64,000 nucleotides of DNA from Arenimonas maotaiensis. GTDB taxonomy: Bacteria > Pseudomonadota > Gammaproteobacteria > Xanthomonadales > Xanthomonadaceae. The stretch lies in contig NZ_BMFO01000003.1 in NCBI RefSeq assembly GCF_014638745.1, positions 62,001 to 126,000 on the forward strand, written 5' to 3'. The notes under the pieces are model-generated. The model had not been told where the DNA came from, did not search any database, and worked only from the letters and a program-made list of their open reading frames with translations. Below, one piece after another: positions 21,982 through 30,123 of this stretch. Within the stretch, counting starts at the first letter, position 1. The number at the start of each line of letters is the position of its first letter. The position numbers and the translations under genes are program-made.

Positions 21982-22968
21982 ATGGCCAAGACGCCGAGCA
22001 AACCCGCCAAAAAAAATGCTCAGCCGCGCTTTTATTACAAAGCCGACCGCCTCAAACCGTTGCGCGCTTTCTGCCAAACCGCGCGACTGGGTTCGGTATC
22101 GCGGGCGGCTGAATCGCTGTTTTTGAGCCAACCGGCGGTGACCTTGCAACTGCAGGCGCTGGAACGTGAATTCGGCACCCGGCTGTTCGAGCGCTTCGGC
22201 CGCCGCTGGACCCTGACCCAGGAAGGCACGGCCCTGTATGAGCTGGCGCGGCCGCTGGTGGAGGGCCTAGACCGGATCGATAAGGACTTCCAGGAAAAGG
22301 TCGGCAACCAGGAAACCGCGGAACTGCACATCGCCGCCGGGAGTTCGACGATTTTGTACTTACTTCCGGAAATCGTGTCCAAATTCCGCGAAAAACACCC
22401 TAAAGTACAGCTTTTTCTGCACAACGTGACCGGCCAGGATGGCCTCGGCCTGCTCCGCAACGATGGCTGCGACCTGGCCGTGGGCTCGGTGTTGGACGTA
22501 CCGAGCGATTTGATCTACAACCCGGCCTACAGCTTCGACCCGATGCTGATCATGGCCAAGGACCACCCGCTGGCCAAGAAAGACAGCATCAAGCTGGCCG
22601 ATCTCTCGCCCTACGGCCTGATCCTGCCGCCCAAGCGCCTCAGCACCTGGCGTCTGGTCGATCTGGTGTTCCAGAAGAACCGCGTGCCCTACACCGTGGC
22701 GTTGGAGGTCGGCGGCTGGGAAGTGATCAAGCAATACGTAGCGATGGGCCTGGGCATCTCGATCGTGACCGGCATCTGCCTGAGCGAGGCCGACAACGAG
22801 CGTCTGGTGATGCGCAACATGAAGGAATATTTCCCCTCGCGCAGTTACGGCGTGGTGATGCGCAAAGGCAAACTGCTGTCGCCGGCGGCGCAGGCGTTCG
22901 CGGAACTGGTGAAACCGGGCACCATCCCCAGCCGCAGCTATTTCGAAAGCGGTCACTCCGAGCGCTGA
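21982..22968 (+). CDS. LysR-family regulator, probably of the glyoxylate operon
   Basis: A 328-residue regulator. A Lys-rich tail (1-15) is followed by the helix-turn-helix (ARLGSVSRAAESLFLSQPAV, then LQLQALEREFGTRLFERFGR) and a periplasmic-binding-type effector domain (TAELHIAAGSSTILYLLPEI, DLAVGSVLDVP, VAMGLGISIVTG). LysR proteins commonly control the divergent gene, here aceBA. GGTAGGA lies six bases before the ATG. The effector is unknown. The gene ends one base before the stop of the convergent RssA-like gene. Confidence 0.87.
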   Translation: MAKTPSKPAKKNAQPRFYYKADRLKPLRAFCQTARLGSVSRAAESLFLSQPAVTLQLQALEREFGTRLFERFGRRWTLTQEGTALYELARPLVEGLDRIDKDFQEKVGNQETAELHIAAGSSTILYLLPEIVSKFREKHPKVQLFLHNVTGQDGLGLLRNDGCDLAVGSVLDVPSDLIYNPAYSFDPMLIMAKDHPLAKKDSIKLADLSPYGLILPPKRLSTWRLVDLVFQKNRVPYTVALEVGGWEVIKQYVAMGLGISIVTGICLSEADNERLVMRNMKEYFPSRSYGVVMRKGKLLSPAAQAFAELVKPGTIPSRSYFESGHSER

Positions 22969-22969
22969 A

Positions 22970-23986
22970 TCAATCGCCTTTGCAATTCGGGCTGCGGCCC
23001 AGGGCGCGCTCCAGTTTGCTCGCCTCGCACACCGGCTCCGGCGCGGGTTTGACGGCGCGCTGGCGTTCGGCCATGCGCGCCTGCTGCCATTGCGCCACCT
23101 TGGCGCGGATCTGCGGCAAGGCCGCCAACGCGGCTTTTTCGCCCTCCAGGATGGCACGCTGGCGCTGTTCGAAGTCGGCCGGACCGATATCGCCGACACG
23201 CGGCCGGATGATGACATCGGCGCGCGCCAGCTCCTGTTCGCCGAGCCGTTGGCCCATGATGGCGATGGACTGGTTGACGATGCCGAGCATGCCGTCCGGC
23301 TTGGCGCCGGTGGCCTTGGTCGAGATGTCGACCGCGATCACCAGATCGGCGCCGAGGCCGCGCGCGGCATCCACCGGCACCGGGCTGACCACGCCGCCGT
23401 CGACATAGGTGAATTTGCCGATCGGCACCGGCTCGAACACGCCGGGGATGCTGCTGGAGGCGCGCACCGCCTGGCCGGTGTTGCCGCGGGTGAACACGGT
23501 GCGCTTGCCGGTCTCCAACTGCGTGGCGACCACCGCCAGCGGTTTGCGCATGCGCTCCAGCGGCTTGCCGCCGACACCGGCGTTGACGTAATCCTGCAGC
23601 TTCTGGCCTTTGATCAGGCCGCCGGAGAACAGGCTGATGTCGCGGATTTCGGCTTGGTCCAAGGCCACCGCCTGGCTTTGCAGACGGAACGGATCCATGC
23701 CGCTGGCGTACAGCGCGCCGACCACGCTGCCGGCGCTGGTGCCGGACACCACCACCGGTTCGAAGCCGTTGGCTTCCAGCATCTTGATCACGCCGATGTG
23801 CGCGAAGCCCTTGGCGGCGCCGCCGCCCAAGGCCAGGCCGATGCGCGGCTTCGGCGGCGGCATGGGTTTGGCGACGACGGCCGGCGCCTCCGGCGCGCTC
23901 GGGCGCGTGGGCGTGCAGGCGGCGAGCAAGGCGACGGCCAACAGGCAGGCGCCGAGCGGCAGCAATCGGGAAGCATGAGCAATCAT
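22970..23986 (-). CDS. Patatin-like phospholipase lipoprotein, RssA-like
   Basis: A 338-residue lipoprotein: signal peptide with lipobox LAAC (Cys24), a proline-rich linker, then a patatin domain with oxyanion loop GGGAAKG (54-60), nucleophile elbow GTSAG (Ser84) and the catalytic Asp in VDGGVVSPVPV. It likely hydrolyses acyl lipids at the envelope. The ATG at 23986 has AAGG six bases before it and starts the signal peptide; an in-frame GTG further upstream would overlap the divergent DUF3297 gene. Confidence 0.88.
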   Translation of the reverse strand: MIAHASRLLPLGACLLAVALLAACTPTRPSAPEAPAVVAKPMPPPKPRIGLALGGGAAKGFAHIGVIKMLEANGFEPVVVSGTSAGSVVGALYASGMDPFRLQSQAVALDQAEIRDISLFSGGLIKGQKLQDYVNAGVGGKPLERMRKPLAVVATQLETGKRTVFTRGNTGQAVRASSSIPGVFEPVPIGKFTYVDGGVVSPVPVDAARGLGADLVIAVDISTKATGAKPDGMLGIVNQSIAIMGQRLGEQELARADVIIRPRVGDIGPADFEQRQRAILEGEKAALAALPQIRAKVAQWQQARMAERQRAVKPAPEPVCEASKLERALGRSPNCKGD

Positions 23987-24071
23987 GGCCTTAGTGTAGC
24001 CCAGGCCCGATTCGCCAAGGCCGGGCCGCGCGGCTAAAATATAGGCCTCATTCATCCGGAACACCGAAGCC

Positions 24072-24308
24072 ATGTCCGACACCCCGCCCGACCGCCTGGC
24101 GCTCGACCGCCGCAGCCCCTACTTCGACGAAGCCGCCCTGGAACGCGGCATCGGCGTGCGCTTCAAGGGCGTGGAGTACACCAACGTGGCCGAATACTGC
24201 GTGTCGGAGGGTTGGATCCGCCTGCCGGTCGGCAAGTCGCTCGACCGCCGCGGCAACGCCATGACCTTCAAGCACACCGGCCCGGTGGAAGTCTGGTATC
24301 TCACCTGA
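24072..24308 (+). CDS. DUF3297 family protein
   Basis: A 78-residue protein that begins MSDTPPDRL and has RSPYFDEAALERGIGVRFKG, NVAEYCVSEGWIRLP and the Lys/Gly-rich end with FKHTGPVEVWYL, which define DUF3297. The function is unknown. TTCGCC (24011) and TAAAAT (24035), 18 bp apart, form a possible promoter. A REP pair follows the stop codon. Confidence 0.85.
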   Translation: MSDTPPDRLALDRRSPYFDEAALERGIGVRFKGVEYTNVAEYCVSEGWIRLPVGKSLDRRGNAMTFKHTGPVEVWYLT

Positions 24309-24328
24309 ATCCTGAACCGTCATTTGAT

Positions 24329-24352
24329 GTAGGGGCGCTGCTTGCTGCGCCC
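24329..24352 (+). repeat. GTAG REP, left half of an inverted pair
   Basis: GTAG then GGGCGC, a loop with TGCTTGCT, and GCGCCC. It faces the copy at 24422 about 70 bp away, giving a BIME-like inverted pair just before the RAYT gene. Confidence 0.85.
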
Positions 24353-24421
24353 TTTTGCGCCGGCAAAGTCGATTGAATCCACAGGCCGCGGCCACGCACC
24401 ATCGAATCACCGGAATCCACG

Positions 24422-24445
24422 AGGCGCAGCAAGCAGCGCCCCTAC
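24422..24445 (-). repeat. GTAG REP, right half of the inverted pair
   Basis: Reverse-strand copy of the element at 24329, with the GTAG head at 24445-24442 and one mismatch at its outer end. The RAYT gene starts 56 bp on. Confidence 0.85.
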
Positions 24446-24500
24446 GCCATAAACCGAATAATCCGACATCCGCCCACGACCACACGCGTCATCGTGGCGC

Positions 24501-25004
24501 ATGGCCTATCAACCCGAAATCCATCATCGCCGCAGCATCCGCCTTCGCGGCCATGATTACCGCCTGCCGGGCGTGTATTTCATCACCGTCTGCATGGAAG
24601 AGCGCGAGCCGCTCTTCGGGCGGGTTTCGGCTGGGAAAATGCATGCAAGCGATGCCGGACGCCTGGTGCAATCGATATGGCATGAAATCCCGACATGGTT
24701 CCCGCATGTGGCTTTGGATGAATTCATACTTATGCCTGACCACATTCATGGCATTTTGCGGGTTGAACACCCGGATTCATGGGGCGCGGCAAGCAGCGCC
24801 CCTACGATCGGAATCCTCCTGCGCCGGTTCAAATCCTGTTCGGCGATTGCCGTGAACCGGCTACTCGGGCGCGCCGGCAGGCCGCTATGGCAACGGAATT
24901 ATTGGGAACGGATCATTCGCGACGATGCCGAATTGCAGGCCACACGCCGGTATATCCGCGATAACCCAAGGCGACGGCATTCGGCCGAGGACGGATTCAC
25001 GTAG
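24501..25004 (+). CDS. REP-associated tyrosine transposase (RAYT)
   Basis: A 167-residue single-strand nuclease of the HUH Y1 type related to IS200/IS605 TnpA. The N-terminus has the RAYT start (RRSIRLRGHDYRLPGVYFIT), the metal-binding HIH is at 81-83 (MPDHIHGIL), and Tyr151 in YIRDNP is the expected nucleophile. WQRNYWERIIRDDAEL is typical of the family. RAYTs are thought to move REP hairpins with GTAG heads, and copies flank this gene. A REP lies within the coding frame and encodes residues 94-102. The protein is short of nothing essential, so activity is plausible. The stop TAG is again part of a GTAG. Confidence 0.9.
   Translation: MAYQPEIHHRRSIRLRGHDYRLPGVYFITVCMEEREPLFGRVSAGKMHASDAGRLVQSIWHEIPTWFPHVALDEFILMPDHIHGILRVEHPDSWGAASSAPTIGILLRRFKSCSAIAVNRLLGRAGRPLWQRNYWERIIRDDAELQATRRYIRDNPRRRHSAEDGFT
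24782..24805 (-). repeat. GTAG REP inside the RAYT coding sequence
   Basis: Reverse-oriented copy, with its GTAG head at 24805-24802. At 24 bp it keeps the RAYT frame open and codes for residues around WGAASSAPT, between the HIH motif and the catalytic Tyr. Confidence 0.85.
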
Positions 25005-25005
25005 G

Positions 25006-25045
25006 CTTGATGCGATCGGAAATGCCACTCGGTAAGCGCATCAAG
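25006..25045. repeat. 9-bp inverted repeat just after the RAYT gene
   Basis: CTTGATGCG (25006-25014) and CGCATCAAG (25037-25045) flank a 22-bp spacer. It begins two bases after the GTAG that holds the RAYT stop codon. It may mark the end of the mobile unit or form a terminator stem. Confidence 0.5.
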
Positions 25046-25069
25046 GCTCATTTGCACGTGCAAGAAAAT

Positions 25070-25288
25070 TCAACGGCTGTGGCATTCCCGCGCGCACCAG
25101 CGGCAGCCGTTGATCCGCCGCGGAGGCCAATTGCGGCGGGCTTCGGCCAGGGCGCTTTGGCAATGCGGATGCGCGCCCAGGTCGAGGCGGTGCGACTCCG
25201 GCGGCATATAAGGGCACCCGATAGTGATGTTATGGACTTCGTGCTCGTCGTTGAACTGTGTGCGGGTACTGATGACGAATCGGTGCAT
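25070..25288 (-). CDS. Small cysteine-rich conserved hypothetical protein
   Basis: A 72-residue protein. It opens FVISTRTQFNDEHEVHN and has five cysteines, the last three as NGCRWCARECHSR, with two histidine-containing pairs (LGAHPHC). I believe similar small proteins exist in xanthomonads with the same VHN-GC-HPNCH-CYYC-CH pattern, but I recall no function. The Cys/His spacing could bind a metal. An AAGGA lies about 12 bases before the ATG, a little far. No operon partner is obvious. It sits between the RAYT unit and a gene remnant. Confidence 0.6.
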   Translation of the reverse strand: MHRFVISTRTQFNDEHEVHNITIGCPYMPPESHRLDLGAHPHCQSALAEARRNWPPRRINGCRWCARECHSR

Positions 25289-25492
25289 CGCCGGTGGATT
25301 TCCTTGAATGACGCGGAATCGGAGCCGAACAGCTGGCGCCTATCCTGGCCTCGGGGACGAGTCCGGTCAATTGGAAAAATTCCTAGTCGATGACGATCGG
25401 GGCTAACGCAGAGTCGGGCAACGGCTACGTCCCGTTAAGGGGGCGTGGTTGCGGTCGTGCGGCAAGCATCTCATGGAGCGCGGAGGGCGCGC

Positions 25493-25693
25493 TTATTTAT
25501 CGCCTTCACAGACCGCCACCAGGATCTTGCAACTCTTGACGCTGCAGGTATCCAGCGCCTTGCGCGCGGCCGCTTCGCGGTCAGCGCCCCAGCCGATGCC
25601 GAAATATTTTTTGGATTCGGCATAGGCCCCACAAGTTTCGAACCACACCATCGCCTGGCAGTCGGTGCCGCCGACTTGCTCAAACCCCCCGGT
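25493..25693 (-). pseudogene. DUF4189 gene remnant joined to the acyltransferase end
   Basis: Read leftward in a frame offset from the acyltransferase, the sequence encodes GTDCQAMVWFETCG, then YFGIGWGADREAAARKAL, DTCSVKSC and a stop at 25493. These match the C-terminal repeats of DUF4189 proteins (paired Cys, GWG, AL-C). No start codon, signal peptide or N-terminal half remains, and the segment merges with the acyltransferase end at about 25680. It looks like the leftover of a deletion that removed the space between two genes. Confidence 0.6.
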
Positions 25694-26267
25694 GCTTGCC
25701 CTTGATCGGCACGTACCAGGCGCGGATTTTGGCGATGTCGGCGTCCATGTCGTCGCTCAATTCGATCAACGGACCGGTGCCGATGGTCTTGTTGGCGTAA
25801 TCGAAATACACGCACAACACCGGCACGCCGGCCTTCTTGGCGATCTTCCAGAAACCGGTCTTCCACTGCGTGACCGGCTTGCGGGTGCCTTCCGGCGCCA
25901 GCACGAACCACATGCGCTCGGCGGCGATCATCTGCTTGGCCACCTGGTCGGCGATGCCGCCGGGCGCGGCGCGGTTGACCGGAATGCCGCCCAACCATTT
26001 CATCAGCGGCCCCAGCGGCCAGACGAAGGCCTCCTGCTTGCCCATGTAGAAGATGTGCAGGTCCATCGCCACCTTCGCCAGCAGACCCCAGATGGCGTCC
26101 CAGGCCGAGGAATGCGGCGCGCCGATGATGACCATCTTGCTGAGATCCGGCCATTCGCCGGCCATTTTCCAGCCGGCCAGATCCAGTGTTTTGGTGGCGG
26201 CGGCTTTCAGCCACTTCGGGGTGTTGGCGCGCGGGGCGCGCTCGGGCAGGGGCAGTACGGTCGGCAT
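25680..26267 (-). CDS. PlsC-like 1-acylglycerol-3-phosphate acyltransferase
   Basis: A 195-residue acyltransferase with catalytic HSSAWD (HX4D, 52-57) and EGTR (126-129), plus GGIPVNR. It should acylate lysophosphatidate or a similar lysolipid at the inner membrane. The ATG shares a base with the arfB stop (TAATG), so it is coupled to the tatD-arfB operon. The C-terminus stops abruptly after YVPIKGKHRGV and runs into the DUF4189 remnant, so the last residues may have been altered by the deletion. The catalytic core is complete. Confidence 0.85.
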   Translation of the reverse strand: MPTVLPLPERAPRANTPKWLKAAATKTLDLAGWKMAGEWPDLSKMVIIGAPHSSAWDAIWGLLAKVAMDLHIFYMGKQEAFVWPLGPLMKWLGGIPVNRAAPGGIADQVAKQMIAAERMWFVLAPEGTRKPVTQWKTGFWKIAKKAGVPVLCVYFDYANKTIGTGPLIELSDDMDADIAKIRAWYVPIKGKHRGV

Positions 26268-26692
26268 TACTCGTCGCTCAGGTGGCGTTTGCTTCGATCC
26301 TGCTTGAGTGTGCCATGCAGGCGCTTGGTTTCCAAGCGCTTGCGCTGCGAGGAACGGGTCGGTTTGGTGGCCACGCGCGGCTTCGGCGGCTCGAGCGCGG
26401 TGCGTACCAGCGCCGCCAGGCGCGCGCGGGCGTCCTCGCGGTTCTGTTCCTGGCTGCGGAAGCGTTGCGCCTGGATGATGATCTCGCCGGCTTCGGTGAT
26501 GCGCTGGTCGCGCTTTTTCGCCAGGCGCTGCTTGACCTCGTCCGGCAAGGCCGACGAGCCCCAGATGAAGAAGCGCAGCTCGATGGCGGTGGACACCTTG
26601 TTGACGTTCTGGCCGCCGGGGCCGCTGGAACGGATGGCGCGCTCGATCAGCTCATGCTCCGGGATGGCGATGCGTTCGCTGACCGCGATCAT
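26267..26692 (-). CDS. arfB: Alternative ribosome-rescue factor B
   Basis: A 141-residue release-factor-like peptidyl-tRNA hydrolase. It has the catalytic GGQ at 26-28 (SSGPGGQNVNK), the strand VSTAIELRF, and a basic C-terminal tail (KPTRSSQRKRLETKRLHGTL, then KQDRSKRH) that in ArfB enters the empty mRNA channel of stalled ribosomes. It frees non-stop ribosomes without tmRNA. The start overlaps the tatD stop as ATGA. Confidence 0.93.
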   Translation of the reverse strand: MIAVSERIAIPEHELIERAIRSSGPGGQNVNKVSTAIELRFFIWGSSALPDEVKQRLAKKRDQRITEAGEIIIQAQRFRSQEQNREDARARLAALVRTALEPPKPRVATKPTRSSQRKRLETKRLHGTLKQDRSKRHLSDE

Positions 26693-27486
26693 GCCGGCTC
26701 CGACAGACCGAAGAACGCGCGGGCGGTGGCGGTGCTGGCGGCGGCGGTGCGTTCGGGCGTCTCGCCGCGGTCGCGCGCCAGCTCCTCGACGATGTGGCGC
26801 AGGTACACCGGCTCGTTGCGACGGTGCGACGGCATCGGCCGCACGCTGCGCGGCAGCAGATAGGGCGCATCGGTCTCCACCATCAGCCGGTCGGCCGGGA
26901 TGTTCTTGACGATCTCGCGCAGATGCAGGCCGCGGCGTTCGTCGCACAGCCAGCCGGTGATGCCGATGTGGTAATCGGCGTCGAGGTAATCGAACAGCTC
27001 TTCGCGCGTGCCGGTGAAGCAATGCACCACGGCCGGGCCGATGCGGCCCTCGAATTCCTTCATCACGCCCATGAAGTCGGCGTGGGCGTCGCGTTGATGC
27101 AGGAACAGCGGCTTGCCGGATTCCGCAGCCAGTTCCAGCTGGCGCTCGAAGGCGCGGCGCTGGGCCGGACGCGGCGCGAAATCGCGGAAGTAATCCAGAC
27201 CGCACTCGCCCACCGCCACCACCTGCGGATGCGCATGCAGGGCGCGCAACTCGGCCAGGCACTCGTCGGTCACCTCCACCGCATGGTGCGGATGCACGCC
27301 GGCGGTGGCATACAGGAAGCCCGGATGCGCCTGGGCCAGTTCCAGCGCTTTCGGCGAGCCGGCGCGCGAGGCGCCGGTGACCACCATCTGCGCCACGCCG
27401 GCCGCGCGGGCGCGCGCGAGCACCGCGTCCAGGTCGTGGTCGAAGCTTTCGTGGCCGAGGTTGACGCCGATGTCGATCAATTGCAT
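26689..27486 (-). CDS. tatD: TatD-family metal-dependent DNase
   Basis: A 265-residue TIM-barrel hydrolase starting MQLIDIGVNLGHESF, like E. coli TatD. Metal ligands are seen in GVHPHH, GECGLDYF, LHQRDAH, VVHCFTG and ETDAPYLLPR. TatD is a 3'-5' exonuclease linked to DNA repair and oxidative stress. It heads the tatD-arfB-acyltransferase operon. The upstream gap toward hrpB contains two REP hairpins. Confidence 0.92.
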   Translation of the reverse strand: MQLIDIGVNLGHESFDHDLDAVLARARAAGVAQMVVTGASRAGSPKALELAQAHPGFLYATAGVHPHHAVEVTDECLAELRALHAHPQVVAVGECGLDYFRDFAPRPAQRRAFERQLELAAESGKPLFLHQRDAHADFMGVMKEFEGRIGPAVVHCFTGTREELFDYLDADYHIGITGWLCDERRGLHLREIVKNIPADRLMVETDAPYLLPRSVRPMPSHRRNEPVYLRHIVEELARDRGETPERTAAASTATARAFFGLSEPA

Positions 27487-27520
27487 GGCGGTATTGTACC
27501 GTTGTGGAGGCCGCCTGTTG

Positions 27521-27544
27521 GGGCGCAGCAGGCAGCGCCCCTAC
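27521..27544 (-). repeat. GTAG REP between tatD and hrpB, copy 1
   Basis: Reverse-oriented copy of the TGCTTGCT-loop subtype with one loop change, GTAG head at 27544-27541. Confidence 0.85.
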
Positions 27545-27563
27545 GTCATGCGCGGGAATTCAT

Positions 27564-27588
27564 GGGCGAACACAAGGTTCGCCCCTAC
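27564..27588 (-). repeat. GTAG REP between tatD and hrpB, copy 2
   Basis: Reverse-oriented copy of the GGGCGAA/TTCGCCC subtype (as at 6987), GTAG head at 27588-27585, 9 bp before the hrpB ATG. It occupies the place where a ribosome site would be expected. Confidence 0.85.
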
Positions 27589-27597
27589 AATATCGTC

Positions 27598-30081
27598 ATG
27601 CCCGATTTTCCGATCCAATCCCTGCTGCCGGATATCCTGTCCGCGCTCGATGGCCACGCCCGGCTGGTGCTGGAGGCGCCGCCCGGCGCCGGCAAGACCA
27701 CCCAGGTGCCGCTGGCCCTGCGCACGGCCGGCTGGCTGCAAGGCCGCAAGATCCTGATGCTGGAACCGCGGCGGGTGGCCGCGCGCGCGGCCGCCGGCTT
27801 CATGGCCCGGCAACTGGACGAGGCCGTGGGCGAAACGGTCGGCTACCGTATCCGCTTCGAGTCCAAGGTCTCGGCCGCGACCCGCATCGAGGTGCTGACC
27901 GAAGGCCTGCTGACCCGACGCATCCAGGACGACCCGCTACTGGAAGACGTGGGCGCGATCGTGTTCGACGAATTCCACGAACGCCATCTGGCCGGCGATC
28001 TGGGCTTGGCCTTGGCGCTCGACATCCAACGCCAGCTGCGGCCGGACCTGCGCATCCTGGTGATGTCGGCCACGCTCGATGGCGAACGCTTGGCCGCGCA
28101 ACTGGACGCGCCGCGGTTGAGCAGCGAAGGCCGCAGCTTTCCGGTCGAGATCGCGCATTTCGCGGCCCGTAAGGACGAGGTGCTCAATTTCCAGGCCAAG
28201 CGCGCCGTCGAGCAGGCGCTGCAACAGCACCCGGGCGACGTGCTGGTGTTCCTGCCCGGCCGGCGCGAGATCAATGCCCTGCAGGACGCCCTGGCGGCAT
28301 TGGCCGGAGCAGCGCTCGAAATCCTGCCGCTGCACGGCGATTTGCCCATCGAGCAGCAGACGCGCGCGCTGGAGCCGGCACCCGAGGGCGTACGCCGCGT
28401 GGTGTTGGCTAGCAACGTGGCCGAATCCAGCGTCACCCTGCCGGGCGTGCGCGTGGTCATCGATTCCGGTCTGGCGCGCGAACCGCGCTTCGACCCGAAC
28501 TCCGGTTTCAGCCGGCTGGAAGTCACCGCGATTTCGCAGGCCTCGGCCGACCAACGCGCCGGGCGCGCCGGACGCGTCAGCAGCGGTTGGTGTTACCGGC
28601 TATGGCCGGCCTCGCAGCGGCTGGAACCGATGCGCCGCGCCGAAATCCAACACAGCGAACTGGGCGCCCTGGCGCTGGAACTGGCGGCCTGGGGCAGCAT
28701 GGATCTGCCGTTCGTGGACGCGCCGCCGAGCGGCGCGCTGCAGGCCGGCCGCGATCTGTTGCAGTCCTTGGGCGCGCTCGATGACAGCGGCCGCATCACG
28801 CCGCTGGGCAAGCGCATGCTGGGGCTGGGCACGCATCCGCGCCTGGCCGCGATGCTATTGGCCGTGCACGATGAACAGGAAAAAGCCTTGGCCTGCGATC
28901 TGGCCGCGCTGATCGAAGCCCGCGATCCGCTGCTGGGCGCGCGGCGCGACGATTGGCAGGCGCGCTGGCAGGCGTTGGCCGATTTCCGCGCGCGCAGATC
29001 GGTGCCGGGCGCCAACGCGGCGGCACTGAAACAACTCGACCTGACCGCCGCGCAGTGGCGGCGGCGGGTGCGCTGCGAGGCCAAACCGCCGGCTTCGGTA
29101 CCGGCGCATGCGCTCGGCGACGTATTGCTGCACGCGTTTCCGGACCGCATCGCCAAGCAGCACGACAGTGAACCGCTGCGCTACCAGCTGGCCAGCGGCC
29201 GCATGGCCCGCCTGCACCCGGAAAGCAGCCTGTACGGCGAGCCCTGGCTGTGCGCCAGCGAACTGCGTTTCGAGGCCAAGGAGGCCCTGGTGTTGCGCGC
29301 GGCGCCGATCGACGAACACCGGCTGCGCGATGATTTCCCGGAGCGCTTCCGCGAGGACGACGTGGTGCGCTGGGACGAGACGCGCAACGCCCTGCTGTCG
29401 CGGCGCGAAAAGCGCTTCGCGCAGATCGTGCTGTCCAGCCAATCCTTGGGCAAGGTCGATCCGGAACTCGCGGCCGCGGCACTGTGCGCGGTGGTGCGGC
29501 AGAAAGGACTTTCCGTTCTGCCGTGGAGCGGCAAAGCGGCGCAGTTCCGCGCGCGCGTCGGGTTCCTGCGGCGCGCCATGCCGGAACTGGGCTTGCCCGA
29601 TTGCGGCGATGCGGCATTGCTCGACGGCTTGGAAACCTGGCTGAAGCCGGCGCTGCGCGGCAAATCGCGCTTGGACGCCTTGGATACCGGCGATTTGGGC
29701 GAGGCGTTGTACGCGCTTTTTGATTGGAACACGCGCCGGCAGGTCGACCGCCTGGCGCCGGCCGCTCTGACCGTACCGTCCGGCCTGGAGCGCACACTGA
29801 GCTACGACGAAGACGGCCCGCCGGTGCTGGCGGTGAAACTGCAGGAGCTGTTCGGCCTAGCCAAATCGCCGAAGGTGGCCGACGGCCGGGTGACCGTGAT
29901 GCTGCATCTGCTCTCGCCCGGCGGCAAGCCGCTGCAGATCACCCAGGACCTGCGCAACTTCTGGAACAGCACCTATGCCGAGGTCAAGAAGGAAATGAAA
30001 GGCCGTTATCCGCGCCATCCCTGGCCGGACGACCCCTGGAATGCCCCGGCCACGCACCGCGCCAAGCCTCGGGGAACCTGA
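27598..30081 (+). CDS. hrpB: ATP-dependent helicase HrpB (DEAH/RHA family)
   Basis: An 827-residue helicase with Walker A GAGKTT (Lys33), DEFH at 124-127, VMSATLDG, ASNVAESSVTLPGV and QRAGRAGR, followed by the ratchet/winged-helix domains and the HrpB C-terminal domain ending in WPDDPWNAPATHRAKPRG. HrpB is a DExH RNA helicase of uncertain cellular target. The ATG at 27598 starts at the family N-terminus; a longer open frame upstream is only REP sequence. No Shine-Dalgarno is visible because a REP hairpin ends 9 bp before. Confidence 0.93.
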   Translation: MPDFPIQSLLPDILSALDGHARLVLEAPPGAGKTTQVPLALRTAGWLQGRKILMLEPRRVAARAAAGFMARQLDEAVGETVGYRIRFESKVSAATRIEVLTEGLLTRRIQDDPLLEDVGAIVFDEFHERHLAGDLGLALALDIQRQLRPDLRILVMSATLDGERLAAQLDAPRLSSEGRSFPVEIAHFAARKDEVLNFQAKRAVEQALQQHPGDVLVFLPGRREINALQDALAALAGAALEILPLHGDLPIEQQTRALEPAPEGVRRVVLASNVAESSVTLPGVRVVIDSGLAREPRFDPNSGFSRLEVTAISQASADQRAGRAGRVSSGWCYRLWPASQRLEPMRRAEIQHSELGALALELAAWGSMDLPFVDAPPSGALQAGRDLLQSLGALDDSGRITPLGKRMLGLGTHPRLAAMLLAVHDEQEKALACDLAALIEARDPLLGARRDDWQARWQALADFRARRSVPGANAAALKQLDLTAAQWRRRVRCEAKPPASVPAHALGDVLLHAFPDRIAKQHDSEPLRYQLASGRMARLHPESSLYGEPWLCASELRFEAKEALVLRAAPIDEHRLRDDFPERFREDDVVRWDETRNALLSRREKRFAQIVLSSQSLGKVDPELAAAALCAVVRQKGLSVLPWSGKAAQFRARVGFLRRAMPELGLPDCGDAALLDGLETWLKPALRGKSRLDALDTGDLGEALYALFDWNTRRQVDRLAPAALTVPSGLERTLSYDEDGPPVLAVKLQELFGLAKSPKVADGRVTVMLHLLSPGGKPLQITQDLRNFWNSTYAEVKKEMKGRYPRHPWPDDPWNAPATHRAKPRGT

Positions 30082-30123
30082 TAGGCTGACGGAGCGGTCA
30101 TGCCGGCCGCGCCGGGGAATGCC

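Noticed and set aside
24355-24855. Alternative plus-strand frame over the REP pair and RAYT gene
   Set aside because: It is out of frame with the RAYT motifs and contains translated REP sequence.
25007-25393. Plus-strand frame opposite the Cys-rich gene
   Set aside because: Low-complexity Arg-rich product without family features; the minus-strand reading is more protein-like.
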